A DNA stretch of 64,000 bases from Clostridium sp. KNHs205 (GCF_000702945.1 NZ_JNLE01000003.1:1721501-1785500), one strand, 5' to 3'. Positions 1 through 9,983 are shown, counted from the stretch's first letter. Numbers and translations are program-made. The notes: generated from the sequence alone by a model not told the origin.

Positions 1-1817
1 GATATTCCGCTACAGGTTCCAGTGAAAAACCCTATTTCAACGTATCTGTGGTATACCGCCTGCAGGACGGAGACCTTATTGTGGATCTGCCCTTTGAAAA
101 TATGGGCTGGAAGAAGAATTATCCTTTAACCAAAGTAAAGGTATTGCCCTATCTGGGTGCAGGCAGCAGTGAGGATAAAGGGTTTATCCTGGTACCCGAG
201 GGAAATGGCGGTATTATTGACTTCAACAACGGGAAGAAAGCACAGAACAGTTATTATACGGAGATTTATGGTATCGACAGTGCCGTTCCGAGAGATTCCC
301 TGGTAACGGAAAACAGAGCTGCATTCCCTGTATTTGGTATCTCAAAGAATGGAAGCTCCATGCTCTGCATACTGGAGGATTATCAGACGCTGGCCTCTAT
401 TGAGGCTGATGTCAGCGGAAGAAACCACAGTTATAATTTTGCCGGAGCCTCCTACGTGACACTTCATTATGCTTCCCTGAGCGTGTCTGCCAAAACGGAT
501 AAATCTGTCATGGTGTATGAAGCAAAAAAACCGGAGGGTAAAATCAGTCAGCGGTACCGCTTTCTTGAAACCGATACCTACTCCGATATGGCAAAATCCT
601 ATAGGGATTATCTCATGAAGAAATACCCTGATATGGCAAAGAAGACGGAAGAAAGTACACCTGTAAATGTTACTCTGATAGGTGCTGTGGATCAGGTAAA
701 ACAACGCCTTGGATTCCCGGTTTCTGTTCCCGTACCTTTGACAAAATACAAAGAAGCAACGAGTATGATTGAGGAACTGAAAGCAGAGGGCGTAAAGAAT
801 CTGTCGGTTCGCTACAGAGGCTGGATGAACGGAGGTATCAAACAGACTTCGGCAAAATCCATCGATCGAATCGGTGCTTTAGGCAGCAAAGGAAGCTTCA
901 GGAAATTTTTGAATGGTGCGGCTTCTATGGAAGTACCGGTGTATCTTGAAGGTGCAGTGGCATATGCCTATGAGGACGGTTTATTTGATGGCTTCTCAGC
1001 CAATAAGGATGCTGCAAAATATGCCAGCAGGGAGGTAGTAAAGCTGTACGAATTCTCACCGGTGTATTACGGGGAGGATGAATTAAAAGATCCTTATTAT
1101 CTCTTAAAACCTCAACTGATGGTACAGTATATGCACAATCTTGCAGATTACATAGCAGATGCCTCTGGGGATACAGGTATGGCATTAGCTGATACCGGAT
1201 ACCGCTTAAATGCAGATTATAATCCAAAGAAACTGGTCAACAGAGAGAAATCCATGGAACTCCAGGCAAAGGCTATGGAAGAGATAACCTCAGCCGGCAC
1301 GAAACTTATGGTAAAGGGAGGTAATGCCTATACACTTCCTTACGCAGATTTCATTGCAGATATGGACCTGACCGGCGGCAGATATCAGATCATTGATTAT
1401 TCGGTACCCTTCTATACAATGGCCATACACGGACTGGTAGACTATACCGGCGTTTCCTTAAATGTCTCTGGGGATTTTCAGCAGCTGCTGCTTAAAAGCG
1501 CAGAAGCCGGTGCAGGTTTGTCCTTCACCTTTATGAAGGAAGAAGCTACTGCCCTGCAGAATTCCAATTATACCTTCCTGTTTGGTGCTGATTATGACAG
1601 ATGGAAGGCTAAGGCTCTTGAAATATATAACCGTTACGAGAAAGAGCTCGGACATTGCTTTAACCAATATATTACAGAGCATAGGCAGCTGAGTGATGGC
1701 GTTTATGTTACTACTTACGAAGATGGAACCAGTGTCTATGTCAATTACAACAATACCGAGTATGTAAACGGTACCCTTAAGGTACCGGCCAGTGATTACT
1801 TGGTTGAGAGGAGGTAA
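1..1817 (+). CDS. DUF5696-like large carbohydrate-locus protein, 5' end outside window
   Basis: The frame is open from base 3 without a start, so the gene begins before the window; about 605 residues are visible. The stop at 1815-1817 lies just before a sugar permease gene, and its last codons contain that gene's GAGAGGAGG ribosome site. I place it with the DUF5696 proteins of Firmicutes, large beta-sandwich plus TIM-barrel-like proteins next to sugar ABC permeases and binding proteins. This is family memory, not a search. The visible part is rich in Tyr, Asp and Gly, with no membrane segment. No enzymatic activity is assigned. The context suggests a sugar-handling enzyme or accessory protein co-transcribed with the transporter. 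Confidence 0.55.
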   Translation, partial: YSATGSSEKPYFNVSVVYRLQDGDLIVDLPFENMGWKKNYPLTKVKVLPYLGAGSSEDKGFILVPEGNGGIIDFNNGKKAQNSYYTEIYGIDSAVPRDSLVTENRAAFPVFGISKNGSSMLCILEDYQTLASIEADVSGRNHSYNFAGASYVTLHYASLSVSAKTDKSVMVYEAKKPEGKISQRYRFLETDTYSDMAKSYRDYLMKKYPDMAKKTEESTPVNVTLIGAVDQVKQRLGFPVSVPVPLTKYKEATSMIEELKAEGVKNLSVRYRGWMNGGIKQTSAKSIDRIGALGSKGSFRKFLNGAASMEVPVYLEGAVAYAYEDGLFDGFSANKDAAKYASREVVKLYEFSPVYYGEDELKDPYYLLKPQLMVQYMHNLADYIADASGDTGMALADTGYRLNADYNPKKLVNREKSMELQAKAMEEITSAGTKLMVKGGNAYTLPYADFIADMDLTGGRYQIIDYSVPFYTMAIHGLVDYTGVSLNVSGDFQQLLLKSAEAGAGLSFTFMKEEATALQNSNYTFLFGADYDRWKAKALEIYNRYEKELGHCFNQYITEHRQLSDGVYVTTYEDGTSVYVNYNNTEYVNGTLKVPASDYLVERR

Positions 1818-1821
1818 GCTA

Positions 1822-2730
1822 ATGGCAGGAAAAAAACATAAGGATTTGCAGGCTAGAAAAGCCAGAACGGGTTATTTGTTCATACTGCCTTTTATTATAG
1901 GCTTTGTTGCCTTTATGGTTATACCTCTTATTGAATCCTTCCGTATGACCTTCAGCAATGTAATTGTAGGTATCGGAAACGGAGGGTTTGTACTGGAGTT
2001 TACCGGGTTAAGCAATATCAAGAAAGCACTTCTGGTAGATCCGGAATTTACCAGAATGCTGACAGATGAATTAACGAAAATGGCAGTTCAGGTACCGACA
2101 ACATTAATTGTAAGCTTTTTTATGGCTTTATTGTTGAATCAGGCTTTTAAGGGAAGAGGCCTGGTGCGTGCCGTATTCTTCCTGCCGGTTATACTTTCCT
2201 CCGGAGTTTTAGTGGGACTTGAATATAATAACAGTCTTTTATCCGGAATGCAGGAATACATCAGCAATAATACACAAACCTCTGACATAACGGCTGTGTT
2301 GGAGAAGATTTTATCCAACAGTGGTTTTGGAGAACGTTTTCTGAATGTTGTTTATGACATTGTAAACAATGTTTATGATGTTGTTATTGCTTCAGGTATC
2401 CAGATAATCATCTTCCTGTCCGGTCTGCAGACCATATCAAAGAGTATGTATGAAGCTGCTACCATTGAGGGATGTACGGCATGGGAAAGTTTCTGGAAGA
2501 TAACACTGCCTATGGTAAGCTCAGTTATCCTTGTTAATGTTATCTATACCATTGTTGATTTCTTTATGAAAACCGACAGTAAGGTTATGACGAAGATAAG
2601 TGATACCATGGTACAGAAAATGGATTATGGCTTCAGTTCCGCTATGGCATGGATATATTTTTCAGCAGTTATCCTGATTATTGCGATATTTTCCGCAATT
2701 ACTTCAAGGTGGGTGTACTATTATGAATAG
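1822..2730 (+). CDS. Sugar ABC transporter permease (MalF/LplB type)
   Basis: A 302-residue integral membrane protein. Start ATG 1822 is chosen because GAGAGGAGG lies about 6 bases upstream; an upstream in-frame start at 1792 would overlap the preceding gene with no ribosome site. The first membrane segment follows GYLFILPFIIGF. A binding-protein-dependent permease EAA-like loop (YEAATIEGCTAWESFWKITL) sits in the C-terminal third; this is where the ATPase docks. It forms a heterodimer with the next gene. No ATPase is encoded nearby, so an MsmK-type shared ATPase probably serves it (known of this family, inferred here). There is an unusual insertion, rich in Asn and Ser, between the second and third segments. 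Confidence 0.88.
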   Translation: MAGKKHKDLQARKARTGYLFILPFIIGFVAFMVIPLIESFRMTFSNVIVGIGNGGFVLEFTGLSNIKKALLVDPEFTRMLTDELTKMAVQVPTTLIVSFFMALLLNQAFKGRGLVRAVFFLPVILSSGVLVGLEYNNSLLSGMQEYISNNTQTSDITAVLEKILSNSGFGERFLNVVYDIVNNVYDVVIASGIQIIIFLSGLQTISKSMYEAATIEGCTAWESFWKITLPMVSSVILVNVIYTIVDFFMKTDSKVMTKISDTMVQKMDYGFSSAMAWIYFSAVILIIAIFSAITSRWVYYYE

Positions 2731-3724
2731 GAATATTAAAACGAAATGGAAAGAGTTTATAATCAGGAACAGAAAATCCGGAGGATATCTTCTTAAGAAG
2801 AGAATTTCCATCAGGATATATCAGATTTTACGGGCTGTTCTGTTATTCGGTTTGTGTTTTTTAATACTGCAGCCTTTATTTAATAAGGTATCCTTAAGCT
2901 TTATGCAGGAAAAGGATTTATATGACCCTACTATAATCGTAGTACCCAGAAATTTTACTCTTGAGAATTATAAACTGGTCAACAGTCTGATAAATTATTG
3001 GAAGTCATTATTTAATTCCATCGGTATTTCGGTAATGTCAAGTATTCTGCAGGTTACAGCCTGTACCATAGTTGGATATGGATTTGCAAGATTTAAGTTT
3101 CCGCTTAAGAACTTCTGGTTTGGCTGTGTGCTCCTTGTAATCGTAATTCCACCGCAGACTATTATGTCATCGCTCTATTTAAATTTTAGATTTTTTGATG
3201 TTTTCGGTATTATTAAGCTTATTACGGGAAGTACCCTGAACCTTCAGAATTCCATTGTGCCATATATGCTGCTATGTATAACCTGTATGGGCTTAAAGAG
3301 CGGATTATATATCTTTTTGATCCGACAGTATTTCAGGGGAATACCAAAGGAATTGGAGGAAGCCGCTTATGTGGATGGCTGCGGTAATTTTTCTACCTTC
3401 CTTCGTATTATGCTGCCGGATGCCAGACCTATACTTACCTCCTGTTTTCTGTTCGCCTTTGTATGGCAATGGACGGATTCCTTTTATTCAAGAATGTTCC
3501 TTGGAAAGACAGCGCTGTTAGCAAATAAATTGACGGCAATAAGCAGCCTTTTAGGGGATTATTTAACCTCTATCAGCGGAACAGCCAGCAAGCCTTCCGT
3601 AGCTTATGGACAGATGATGATCTCTACAGGAATGATCATGGCTATTATCCCGCTGCTGTTAATCTATATCGTGGCACAAAAGGGATTTGTGGAAAGTTTA
3701 AGTCAAACCGGATTAAAGATGTAA
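2723..3724 (+). CDS. Carbohydrate ABC transporter permease (MalG/LplC type)
   Basis: A 333-residue partner of the preceding permease. ATG 2723 overlaps the previous gene's end by 8 bases, indicating translational coupling; the ribosome site is GGTGGG. The N-terminus is basic for about 35 residues before the first membrane segment. The EAA loop reads ELEEAAYVDGCGNFSTFLRI, and the protein ends in the usual family tail (FVESLSQTGLKM). The order permease-permease-binding protein fits the downstream solute-binding gene. Substrate is unknown; the neighbouring xylanase block suggests an oligosaccharide (inference). Confidence 0.9.
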   Translation: MNRNIKTKWKEFIIRNRKSGGYLLKKRISIRIYQILRAVLLFGLCFLILQPLFNKVSLSFMQEKDLYDPTIIVVPRNFTLENYKLVNSLINYWKSLFNSIGISVMSSILQVTACTIVGYGFARFKFPLKNFWFGCVLLVIVIPPQTIMSSLYLNFRFFDVFGIIKLITGSTLNLQNSIVPYMLLCITCMGLKSGLYIFLIRQYFRGIPKELEEAAYVDGCGNFSTFLRIMLPDARPILTSCFLFAFVWQWTDSFYSRMFLGKTALLANKLTAISSLLGDYLTSISGTASKPSVAYGQMMISTGMIMAIIPLLLIYIVAQKGFVESLSQTGLKM

Positions 3725-3778
3725 TGCAGATAATTGTTAAAGTTTCACACGTTAAAATATTGGATATTGGGTAATAGG

Positions 3779-3818
3779 GGTCTTCTGGATGAAATAATCG
3801 GGGAAAATCCAGGAGACC
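3779..3818 (+). other. Intercistronic RNA hairpin between permease and binding-protein genes
   Basis: GGTCTTCTGGAT and ATCCAGGAGACC pair over 12 positions (one U-G wobble) around a 16-base loop. No U-run follows, so it is more likely an mRNA-stabilising or processing hairpin than a terminator. This would allow the binding protein to be made in excess of the permeases. Confidence 0.5.
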
Positions 3819-3877
3819 TGGAAGAAATTAAGCAGTTATTTATGGGGTTATATATCGGATTTACACAAAAGGCGATA

Positions 3878-3906
3878 GTTAAGTGAAAATCACTTTTCTA
3901 TATAAT
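3878..3906 (+). promoter_or_regulatory. Possible internal promoter before binding-protein gene
   Basis: A perfect TATAAT lies at 3901-3906, 22 bases before the GTG start at 3929. The upstream TTAAGT (3879-3884) is a poor -35 box at 16-base spacing. A secondary promoter would help express the binding protein more strongly than the permeases. Only the -10 box is convincing. Confidence 0.35.
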
Positions 3907-3928
3907 GTATTTAAAGGAGGATATTACA

Positions 3929-5347
3929 GTGAAAAAGAATCAGAAGTTTTTGGCAGTATTGTTAATTCTCGCTATGTGTCTGTCAATGTTTACAGCTTGC
4001 GGAGGGAATAAGGCAAAAGAAACAAGTGATAATGCTGAACCTACGGTGGAGGCAACCACACCTACAGAAGAAGCAACACCTACCGCAACGGAAGAACCCG
4101 CCATGGATTTAGGTGGTATGGAAATCGTTATCGGTGACTGGTGGTCTTCTGCAGATCCTGCAGCTCCCACAACCGCACAGGAAGAGGCTACGCAGGCTTA
4201 CAGAGAAGAAATCCAGGCAAAATATAATTTTAAAATAAAACAGGTGGCAGTTGCTGAATGGGGAACCATGCAGGAGACCTTTACCACCTCAACAATGGCA
4301 GAAGATCCTGCGGCTCAGGTGTTTATCCTTGCACCCGATTGGGTGGCACAGCCTCTGGCTAACGGATTGGTATATGATCTGGCCACTCTGGAAAATTTAG
4401 ATTTTACAGAGAGTAAATGGAATCCTTCTGTATTAAAGACATTAACCTATGGTGATTCCGTATATGGTATGGCTGCCGGTAAACCTGAACCCAAACTTGG
4501 CGTGTACTGGAATAAGAGACTCTTTGAAGAAGCAGGCCTTGACCCGAACCTGCCTTATGATTTACAGGCAAGCGGAGAATGGACCTGGAGCAAATTTGAA
4601 GAGTTGTGTAAATCCCTTACCATTGACAGTAACAATGATGGTACGATCGACAGTTATGCAATGGCAAGTTTCTCATCTGATTTATTTAAAGGTGCTATCA
4701 CCAGTAACGATGCAAGATATATCGATAAGGATGACAGCGGTATGTTCATCAACGGTTCCAAGGATCCTAAATTCCTGGAAGCTCTTCAATGGGCTGTAAG
4801 CTTGATCCAGAAGAATTATGAGATGCCGGCTCCTGCGGATTCTAACTGGGATTGGTTCATTTCTGCCTTCCACGATGCCAAAGTTGCCATGCAGTTTGGA
4901 GAAGTTTATAAGACCGGAACCTGGGCTGATATGGAAGATGACTGGGGATTTGTACTTTGCCCTAAGGGACCTAAGGCAAATGGATACGAGGTATACTTTA
5001 ATGATAATGTAGCAGTTATTCCTTCCAGCTATGATAAGGAAACAGCTGAAAAAATAGCCTTTGCTTACAACCTCTGGACTAACCCCACTCCTGGCTACGA
5101 AGATGACAGTGAGTCCTGGAAAGATGGCTATTACACCAGATTCCGTGATGAAAGAGCTGTAGACGAAACACTTACAATGATGTATGATTCCGCAACAATC
5201 AATACAGATTATGCATCTTTCGTATATGGTCTTGATCTTGGAACAATTATCTGGGATACCTATGCCCTTGGCAGCACACCTGCTGAGAAGATTGAGCAGG
5301 TAGCAGATTCCTGGCAGGCACTTATAGATGATGCCAATAAAAAATAA
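3929..5347 (+). CDS. Sugar ABC transporter substrate-binding lipoprotein
   Basis: A 472-residue extracellular solute-binding protein. GTG 3929 is chosen because AAAGGAGG lies 8 bases upstream and the product then begins with a classic lipoprotein signal: basic KKNQK, a hydrophobic stretch and the lipobox FTAC. The mature N-terminus is a Thr/Glu/Pro-rich linker of about 40 residues, followed by the two-lobed family 1-type binding fold (FEEAGLDPNLPYDLQASGEW, typical of sugar-binding proteins). It delivers substrate to the two permeases just upstream. A strong terminator immediately follows, so it ends the operon. Confidence 0.9.
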   Translation: MKKNQKFLAVLLILAMCLSMFTACGGNKAKETSDNAEPTVEATTPTEEATPTATEEPAMDLGGMEIVIGDWWSSADPAAPTTAQEEATQAYREEIQAKYNFKIKQVAVAEWGTMQETFTTSTMAEDPAAQVFILAPDWVAQPLANGLVYDLATLENLDFTESKWNPSVLKTLTYGDSVYGMAAGKPEPKLGVYWNKRLFEEAGLDPNLPYDLQASGEWTWSKFEELCKSLTIDSNNDGTIDSYAMASFSSDLFKGAITSNDARYIDKDDSGMFINGSKDPKFLEALQWAVSLIQKNYEMPAPADSNWDWFISAFHDAKVAMQFGEVYKTGTWADMEDDWGFVLCPKGPKANGYEVYFNDNVAVIPSSYDKETAEKIAFAYNLWTNPTPGYEDDSESWKDGYYTRFRDERAVDETLTMMYDSATINTDYASFVYGLDLGTIIWDTYALGSTPAEKIEQVADSWQALIDDANKK

Positions 5348-5356
5348 CAGATAGTC

Positions 5357-5390
5357 AAAAAGGGGAGGTATGTACCCGCCTCCCCTTTTT
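5357..5390 (+). terminator. Rho-independent terminator of the first transporter operon
   Basis: A perfect 12-base inverted repeat (AAAAAGGGGAGG / CCTCCCCTTTTT) with a 10-base loop and a U-run starts 10 bases after the stop codon. The symmetrical A/T flanks make it able to work on both strands. Confidence 0.9.
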
Positions 5391-5542
5391 GTAATAAGAA
5401 ATTGCAGCTTATGATATAGAAAGCCCTGCCGGGCAGGATATACAGGACTCGCTTAAGGAAGATTGTTACTATCATGACAGCGGGTTAGCACCAGACTCTG
5501 GTGCTGATATTTATGAATTCAGGAAGAAGAGGGTTGCAGTAA

Positions 5543-6874
5543 ATGGGATGTAAGAGGGAATATTTTAAATTGGCAGGTTTAGTGCTATGCCTGTCCTTGT
5601 TATTACTGTCCTGCAGCAGGAAAGAAGAGCCGGCTAGTAAAGAGGGCAGTTTAAAAGAAAGTAATACAGCAGAAAGTGATAAAGCAGAAAGTGATAAAGC
5701 AGAAAGCAATACAACAGAAAGCAGTAATGCAACAGCTGAAGGCAATGAGAAGGAAAGTAAACCGGATACCCAAAAGGTTGAAAATACAGTGGATTATTAT
5801 AAACAATACCAGGAAAACGGAGAACTGCCTGTCCTGGCACAGGTCCTTGAGGGTAGCTTTAAAACAGGGGTTGCACTTTCTGCCGAAGATATCAAGAATC
5901 CCCTGAAAGCGAAGCTGGTAGCTTCACAGTTTAACAGTATTACCTGTGAAAATGAAATGAAGGCGGATTTTACCCTGGATAGGGAAGCCACCTTAAAAAG
6001 AGGGGAAGAAAAATACCCTGTAGTTAATATGAAAAGGGCGGAAACAGCCCTTAACTTTGCAAAGGAAAACGGACTTACCATGCGGGCACATACTCTGGTA
6101 TGGCATTCACAGACTCCCAGATGGCTTTTCACTGTGGGCTTTCAAGACAGTGCGGAAGCTCCTCTGGTCTCAAGAGAGGTAATGCTTGCACGTATGGAGA
6201 ATTACATAAAACAGGAAATGGAGTATGTGAATACTCATTATCCCGGTGTGGTCTATGCCTGGGATGTGGTCAATGAGGCCATCGAAACAGGTGACGGACA
6301 AGAAAACGGTATTCGGACGAAAAACAATCTCTGGTATGAGGTACTGGGAGAGGATTATGTTGAACTGGCTTTTACCTATGCCAGAAAATACACAGCGGAG
6401 GGACAGAAGCTTTTCTATAATGATTACGGTACTTATGACAAGACCAAGATGTTTGCGGTCTATAAGCTACTGGAGAAGTTAAAGGAGAAAGGTTTGGTCG
6501 ATGGAATCGGTATGCAGGATCATATCCAGCTATCCAGTCCAACCGTTCTAGATTATCAGTATGCTGTCAATAAATATGCAGAACTTGGAATTGAGCTTCA
6601 GGTTACCGAACTTGATATAGATATGAAGGAAAACAGTGAAGAAGCCCAGGAAAAGCTTGGGACCAGATATAAGAATATCATGGCGGTATTGCTTAATTCC
6701 GTGAAAAAAGGAAAAGCGAATATTACCAGTGTTACCTTCTGGGGGCTTACGGATGACCGCTCCTGGCTTAACAATGCAGACGGAGCAAGCTATCCTCTGC
6801 TCTTTGACAAAGAACTGAAACCAAAGAAAGCTTACTTTGGTGTATTGCAGGATTCTTCCGTTAAAAACTATTGA
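5543..6874 (+). CDS. GH10 endo-1,4-beta-xylanase, surface lipoprotein
   Basis: A 443-residue enzyme that cuts the xylan backbone outside the cell. It has a lipoprotein signal (hydrophobic stretch ending LLLSC, Cys about 23) and a low-complexity Ser/Glu/Lys/Ala linker to about residue 80 built on 15-base repeats. A single GH10 domain then runs to the end. Family landmarks: SITCENEMKAD, HTLVWHSQTP, WDVVNEA with the acid/base Glu near residue 245, and VTELDID with the nucleophile Glu near 356. There is no carbohydrate-binding module. ATG 5543 has only a weak GA-rich ribosome site (GAAGAAGAGGG). It heads a xylan block followed by GH43, an esterase and GH8. Confidence 0.93.
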   Translation: MGCKREYFKLAGLVLCLSLLLLSCSRKEEPASKEGSLKESNTAESDKAESDKAESNTTESSNATAEGNEKESKPDTQKVENTVDYYKQYQENGELPVLAQVLEGSFKTGVALSAEDIKNPLKAKLVASQFNSITCENEMKADFTLDREATLKRGEEKYPVVNMKRAETALNFAKENGLTMRAHTLVWHSQTPRWLFTVGFQDSAEAPLVSREVMLARMENYIKQEMEYVNTHYPGVVYAWDVVNEAIETGDGQENGIRTKNNLWYEVLGEDYVELAFTYARKYTAEGQKLFYNDYGTYDKTKMFAVYKLLEKLKEKGLVDGIGMQDHIQLSSPTVLDYQYAVNKYAELGIELQVTELDIDMKENSEEAQEKLGTRYKNIMAVLLNSVKKGKANITSVTFWGLTDDRSWLNNADGASYPLLFDKELKPKKAYFGVLQDSSVKNY

Positions 6875-6959
6875 ATAATTGCCTGTCTATAAGCGGCAGG
6901 CTTTCATAAAACAGCGAAACTTAACAAACACAATTGGCAATACAAGAAAGGACATTCTT

Positions 6960-8519
6960 ATGATAACTGCATCAAACCCCATATTAAACGGCTTTTATCC
7001 CGACCCTTCCATCTGCAGGGTTGGCGAAGACTTCTACCTGGTGAACTCAAGCTTTGCTTATTTTCCAGGGGTACCCATCTGGCATAGCAGGAATTTGGCG
7101 GACTGGGAGCAGATAGGAAATATTCTGGACCGAGAGTCACAGATTCCTTTAAAGGAAAGTGGTCACTCCGGTGGAATTTTTGCACCTACAATACGATTCC
7201 ATAATGGCACTTATTACATGATTACGACCAATGTCTCAGGAGGCGGTAATTTTATCGTTACTGCAACTGACCCCAAAGGTCCCTGGTCGGAACCCTTTCT
7301 TCTGGGACCGGAAGCTGGAGGAATCGATCCCAGTCTTTTCTTTGACGAGGATGGAACCTGTTATTATGTAGGAACCAGACCTAATCCGTCAGGAGTACGT
7401 TACAATGGTGACTGGGAGATCTGGGTACAGAAGCTGGATCTTGGCACTATGAAACTAACAGAGGAAAGTCATGCCATATGGAAAGGGGCCTTGCGGGATG
7501 TCATTTGGCCGGAGGGACCTCATCTGTATAAAAAAGACGGCTATTACTACCTGATGATAGCAGAAGGCGGAACCGGACCCAATCATGCAGTTACCGTAGC
7601 ACGAAGCAAAGAGATCTTTGGTCCCTATGAAAATAATCCGAATAATCCCATCCTGACCCACAGACATCTGGGTAAAGATTATCCCGTTATTTATGTAGGC
7701 CACGCTGATCTGGTGGATGACTCTCAGGGCAACTGGTATCTGGTGATGCTTGCAAGCAGACGCTGCGAGGGTTACGTGGGCCTTGGACGGGAGACTTTCC
7801 TGGCAAAGGTATTCTGGGAAGACGGCTGGCCGGTGGTGAATCCCGGTGTTGGTAAACTGGAGGATAAGGTTATGTTGCCGTTTGCGCCGGCAAAAGGCAG
7901 GGACAGAAGCCTGCAAAAACTTGTAGGCAGCACAAACAAATTTGACCGGGTAATGTTAAGGAATCCGGAGAGCCTCTTTTATAAAGAGGAAGAAAATAAG
8001 ATTACCCTGCAATTTCTTCCTGCGACTTTAAAGGAGAAGAAAAGCCCTGCTTTCCTTGGGCTAAGACAGCTGGAGTACCATTATGAGGCAGTTCAGACCC
8101 TTTCTGTTCCGGTATTGGAGGAAGGAGAGGAGGCAGGACTCGTTATCCTGCAAAGTAATGAGTATCATATGCTGTTCTGTATGAAGAGCGGAGGAGATAA
8201 CCGCTTAAAAGTCCAGGTAATAAAGGTTACCGGAGGAAAAGACAATCTGCTGGCGGAAAAAGAATTTAAGCTGGCAGGTGAGGATATAAAAAATGGATTG
8301 AAGCTTACGTTTAAGGTCAGGGGAGAAGGACAGAAGGCTAATTTCCTTCTGGAAACAGAAGGCAGTGAGGAACTGCTTGCAGGTGACGTTGATATACATG
8401 AAATGAGTACGGAGGTAGCCGGAGGTTTTGTCGGTAATACCATAGGTGTATATGCATCTTCTAATGGAAGAGAGTCTGAGAATACCCTGGATATTCTGGA
8501 TTTTACCATAAGATATTAA
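6960..8519 (+). CDS. GH43 beta-xylosidase (GH43_11-like), cytoplasmic
   Basis: A 519-residue enzyme that releases xylose from the non-reducing end of xylo-oligosaccharides. ATG 6960 is chosen because AAGAAAGGA precedes it and the product then begins like family members (NPILNGFYPDPS). Catalytic residues seen: Asp 15 in YPDPS, Asp 123 in GGIDPSLFF, Glu 185 in WPEGPHLY. After about residue 320 there is a beta-sandwich domain of the type found in XynB-like GH43_11 enzymes. No signal peptide is present, so it acts on imported oligomers. Some family members also remove arabinose. Confidence 0.9.
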   Translation: MITASNPILNGFYPDPSICRVGEDFYLVNSSFAYFPGVPIWHSRNLADWEQIGNILDRESQIPLKESGHSGGIFAPTIRFHNGTYYMITTNVSGGGNFIVTATDPKGPWSEPFLLGPEAGGIDPSLFFDEDGTCYYVGTRPNPSGVRYNGDWEIWVQKLDLGTMKLTEESHAIWKGALRDVIWPEGPHLYKKDGYYYLMIAEGGTGPNHAVTVARSKEIFGPYENNPNNPILTHRHLGKDYPVIYVGHADLVDDSQGNWYLVMLASRRCEGYVGLGRETFLAKVFWEDGWPVVNPGVGKLEDKVMLPFAPAKGRDRSLQKLVGSTNKFDRVMLRNPESLFYKEEENKITLQFLPATLKEKKSPAFLGLRQLEYHYEAVQTLSVPVLEEGEEAGLVILQSNEYHMLFCMKSGGDNRLKVQVIKVTGGKDNLLAEKEFKLAGEDIKNGLKLTFKVRGEGQKANFLLETEGSEELLAGDVDIHEMSTEVAGGFVGNTIGVYASSNGRESENTLDILDFTIRY

Positions 8520-8588
8520 GTTCCATTCTTAACATAATATATCTAAAGGTATAAATTAATCCTGCTGGTTGTAAAAGAAAGGTGAATT

Positions 8589-9983
8589 ATGTGTAGAAGA
8601 TTCTGCATTTTGCTGATATTGCTTACCCTGCTCTCTATTTGCGGCTGTACAAGGAATGAGGCAACGGAAGCGGATTTTGAAATAAAGGAAATGGAAAATA
8701 CACTGAAAGATACTTCGGATACCACCAGGGAACAAAAACAAGAAGAGGGCAGCAATAAAACGGAGCTTTCAGAGGCAGCTCCTGTTGAGAAGGAAACAGC
8801 GACCGAAAAGGATCATGCAGCAGACAGTAAAGAGGAGGCGTATGAGAAGATGATAGAGAGATCCTTGCTATCTTCAGGGAATAATTTCAGAATGAAAAAG
8901 GTTATGGAAAAGGCGGCAAAAGGGGAAGCGGTAACGGTTGCCTATATCGGCGGCTCCATTACGGAAGGTGCTGGGGCCTCCACATATAAAAACTGCTATG
9001 CTTACCAATCCTGGCTCTCCTTTTCTGAAAAATTCGGGAAAGATAATGGGAAAAATATAAATATTGTAAATGCCGGAATGGGTGGTACTCCTTCTGCTTT
9101 AGGGATTATCCGCTATGACAGGGACGTTACGGATTACGGAAAAACAATACCGGATATTGTATTTATAGAGTTTGCGGTGAATGATTATCAGGAACCCACC
9201 AACGGAGAAGCATACGAAAGTATGGTGAGAAAGGTTCTGAATCAGCCGAATCAGCCTGCTGTAGTACTGGTATTCAGTGTATTCAAGACCAAGTGGAATA
9301 TGCAGGACTTTTATCAGCCCCTGGGTGCATTCTATGATTTGCCCATGATCAGTATAAAAGATGTGGTGGTCCCTGAACTTGAGGCAGGACGAATAACAGA
9401 GGAGGAGTTCTTTTCTGATGAATACCACCCCAAAGATTTCGGTCATCAGATCATGAAGGACTGTATTGGCTATTATTTTGATACGGTGGCTGCAAGTAAG
9501 CCTTCGGATTCTAACGCTGTGGTAACGGATAAAACTCTCTTTGGCAATGCTTACGAGGAACTGAAAATGCTGGATGCCGGGATACAGGAGAAAGAGATCA
9601 TCATAGAAAAAGGTGGTTTTTCCGGAAATGACAAAGAATTGGTTGGTCTGTATTATGCTCCGGAAAGACGAAGCTTTCCTGATAACTGGAAACATGAGAA
9701 GGATGGTGAACAAAAGAGCTTCTCTATGACTCTGACCTGTAAGAATCTCTTAATGGCCTATAAGGTAAGCAGCAGGGATACCTTTGGAGAAGCGGAAGTC
9801 TATGTAGACGGAGAAAAAATCGGAAGCTATAACGGACATCAGGAAAACGGCTGGAACAATCCTATTACAGTGGTTCTTCTTAAGGAAGAGCAGGCGGCTG
9901 AACACAGGATAGAAATAAAAATGGCCAAAGGAAATGAAGAAAAGGAATTTACCATAATGGCCTTTGGATATACCGGAAGATAA
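8589..9983 (+). CDS. SGNH/GDSL-family esterase, surface lipoprotein (probable acetyl-xylan esterase)
   Basis: A 464-residue lipoprotein with a short signal and lipobox ending ICGC, then about 75 residues of charged Glu/Lys/Thr linker. The SGNH hydrolase domain has block I YIGGSITEG (Ser 123), an Asn block in FAVNDY, and DEYHPKDFGH with Asp 277 and His 280 completing the triad. The last 120 residues form a beta-rich domain. Its place between GH43 and GH8 suggests removal of acetyl groups from xylan at the cell surface, as in CE-type SGNH enzymes. The exact CE family is not assigned and the acyl group removed is inferred. Confidence 0.8.
   Translation: MCRRFCILLILLTLLSICGCTRNEATEADFEIKEMENTLKDTSDTTREQKQEEGSNKTELSEAAPVEKETATEKDHAADSKEEAYEKMIERSLLSSGNNFRMKKVMEKAAKGEAVTVAYIGGSITEGAGASTYKNCYAYQSWLSFSEKFGKDNGKNINIVNAGMGGTPSALGIIRYDRDVTDYGKTIPDIVFIEFAVNDYQEPTNGEAYESMVRKVLNQPNQPAVVLVFSVFKTKWNMQDFYQPLGAFYDLPMISIKDVVVPELEAGRITEEEFFSDEYHPKDFGHQIMKDCIGYYFDTVAASKPSDSNAVVTDKTLFGNAYEELKMLDAGIQEKEIIIEKGGFSGNDKELVGLYYAPERRSFPDNWKHEKDGEQKSFSMTLTCKNLLMAYKVSSRDTFGEAEVYVDGEKIGSYNGHQENGWNNPITVVLLKEEQAAEHRIEIKMAKGNEEKEFTIMAFGYTGR

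Noticed and set aside
7455..7916. 153-codon frame opposite the GH43 gene, and similar shadows opposite other enzymes
   Set aside because: Antisense to genes with intact catalytic motifs; composition follows the codon bias of the real strand.
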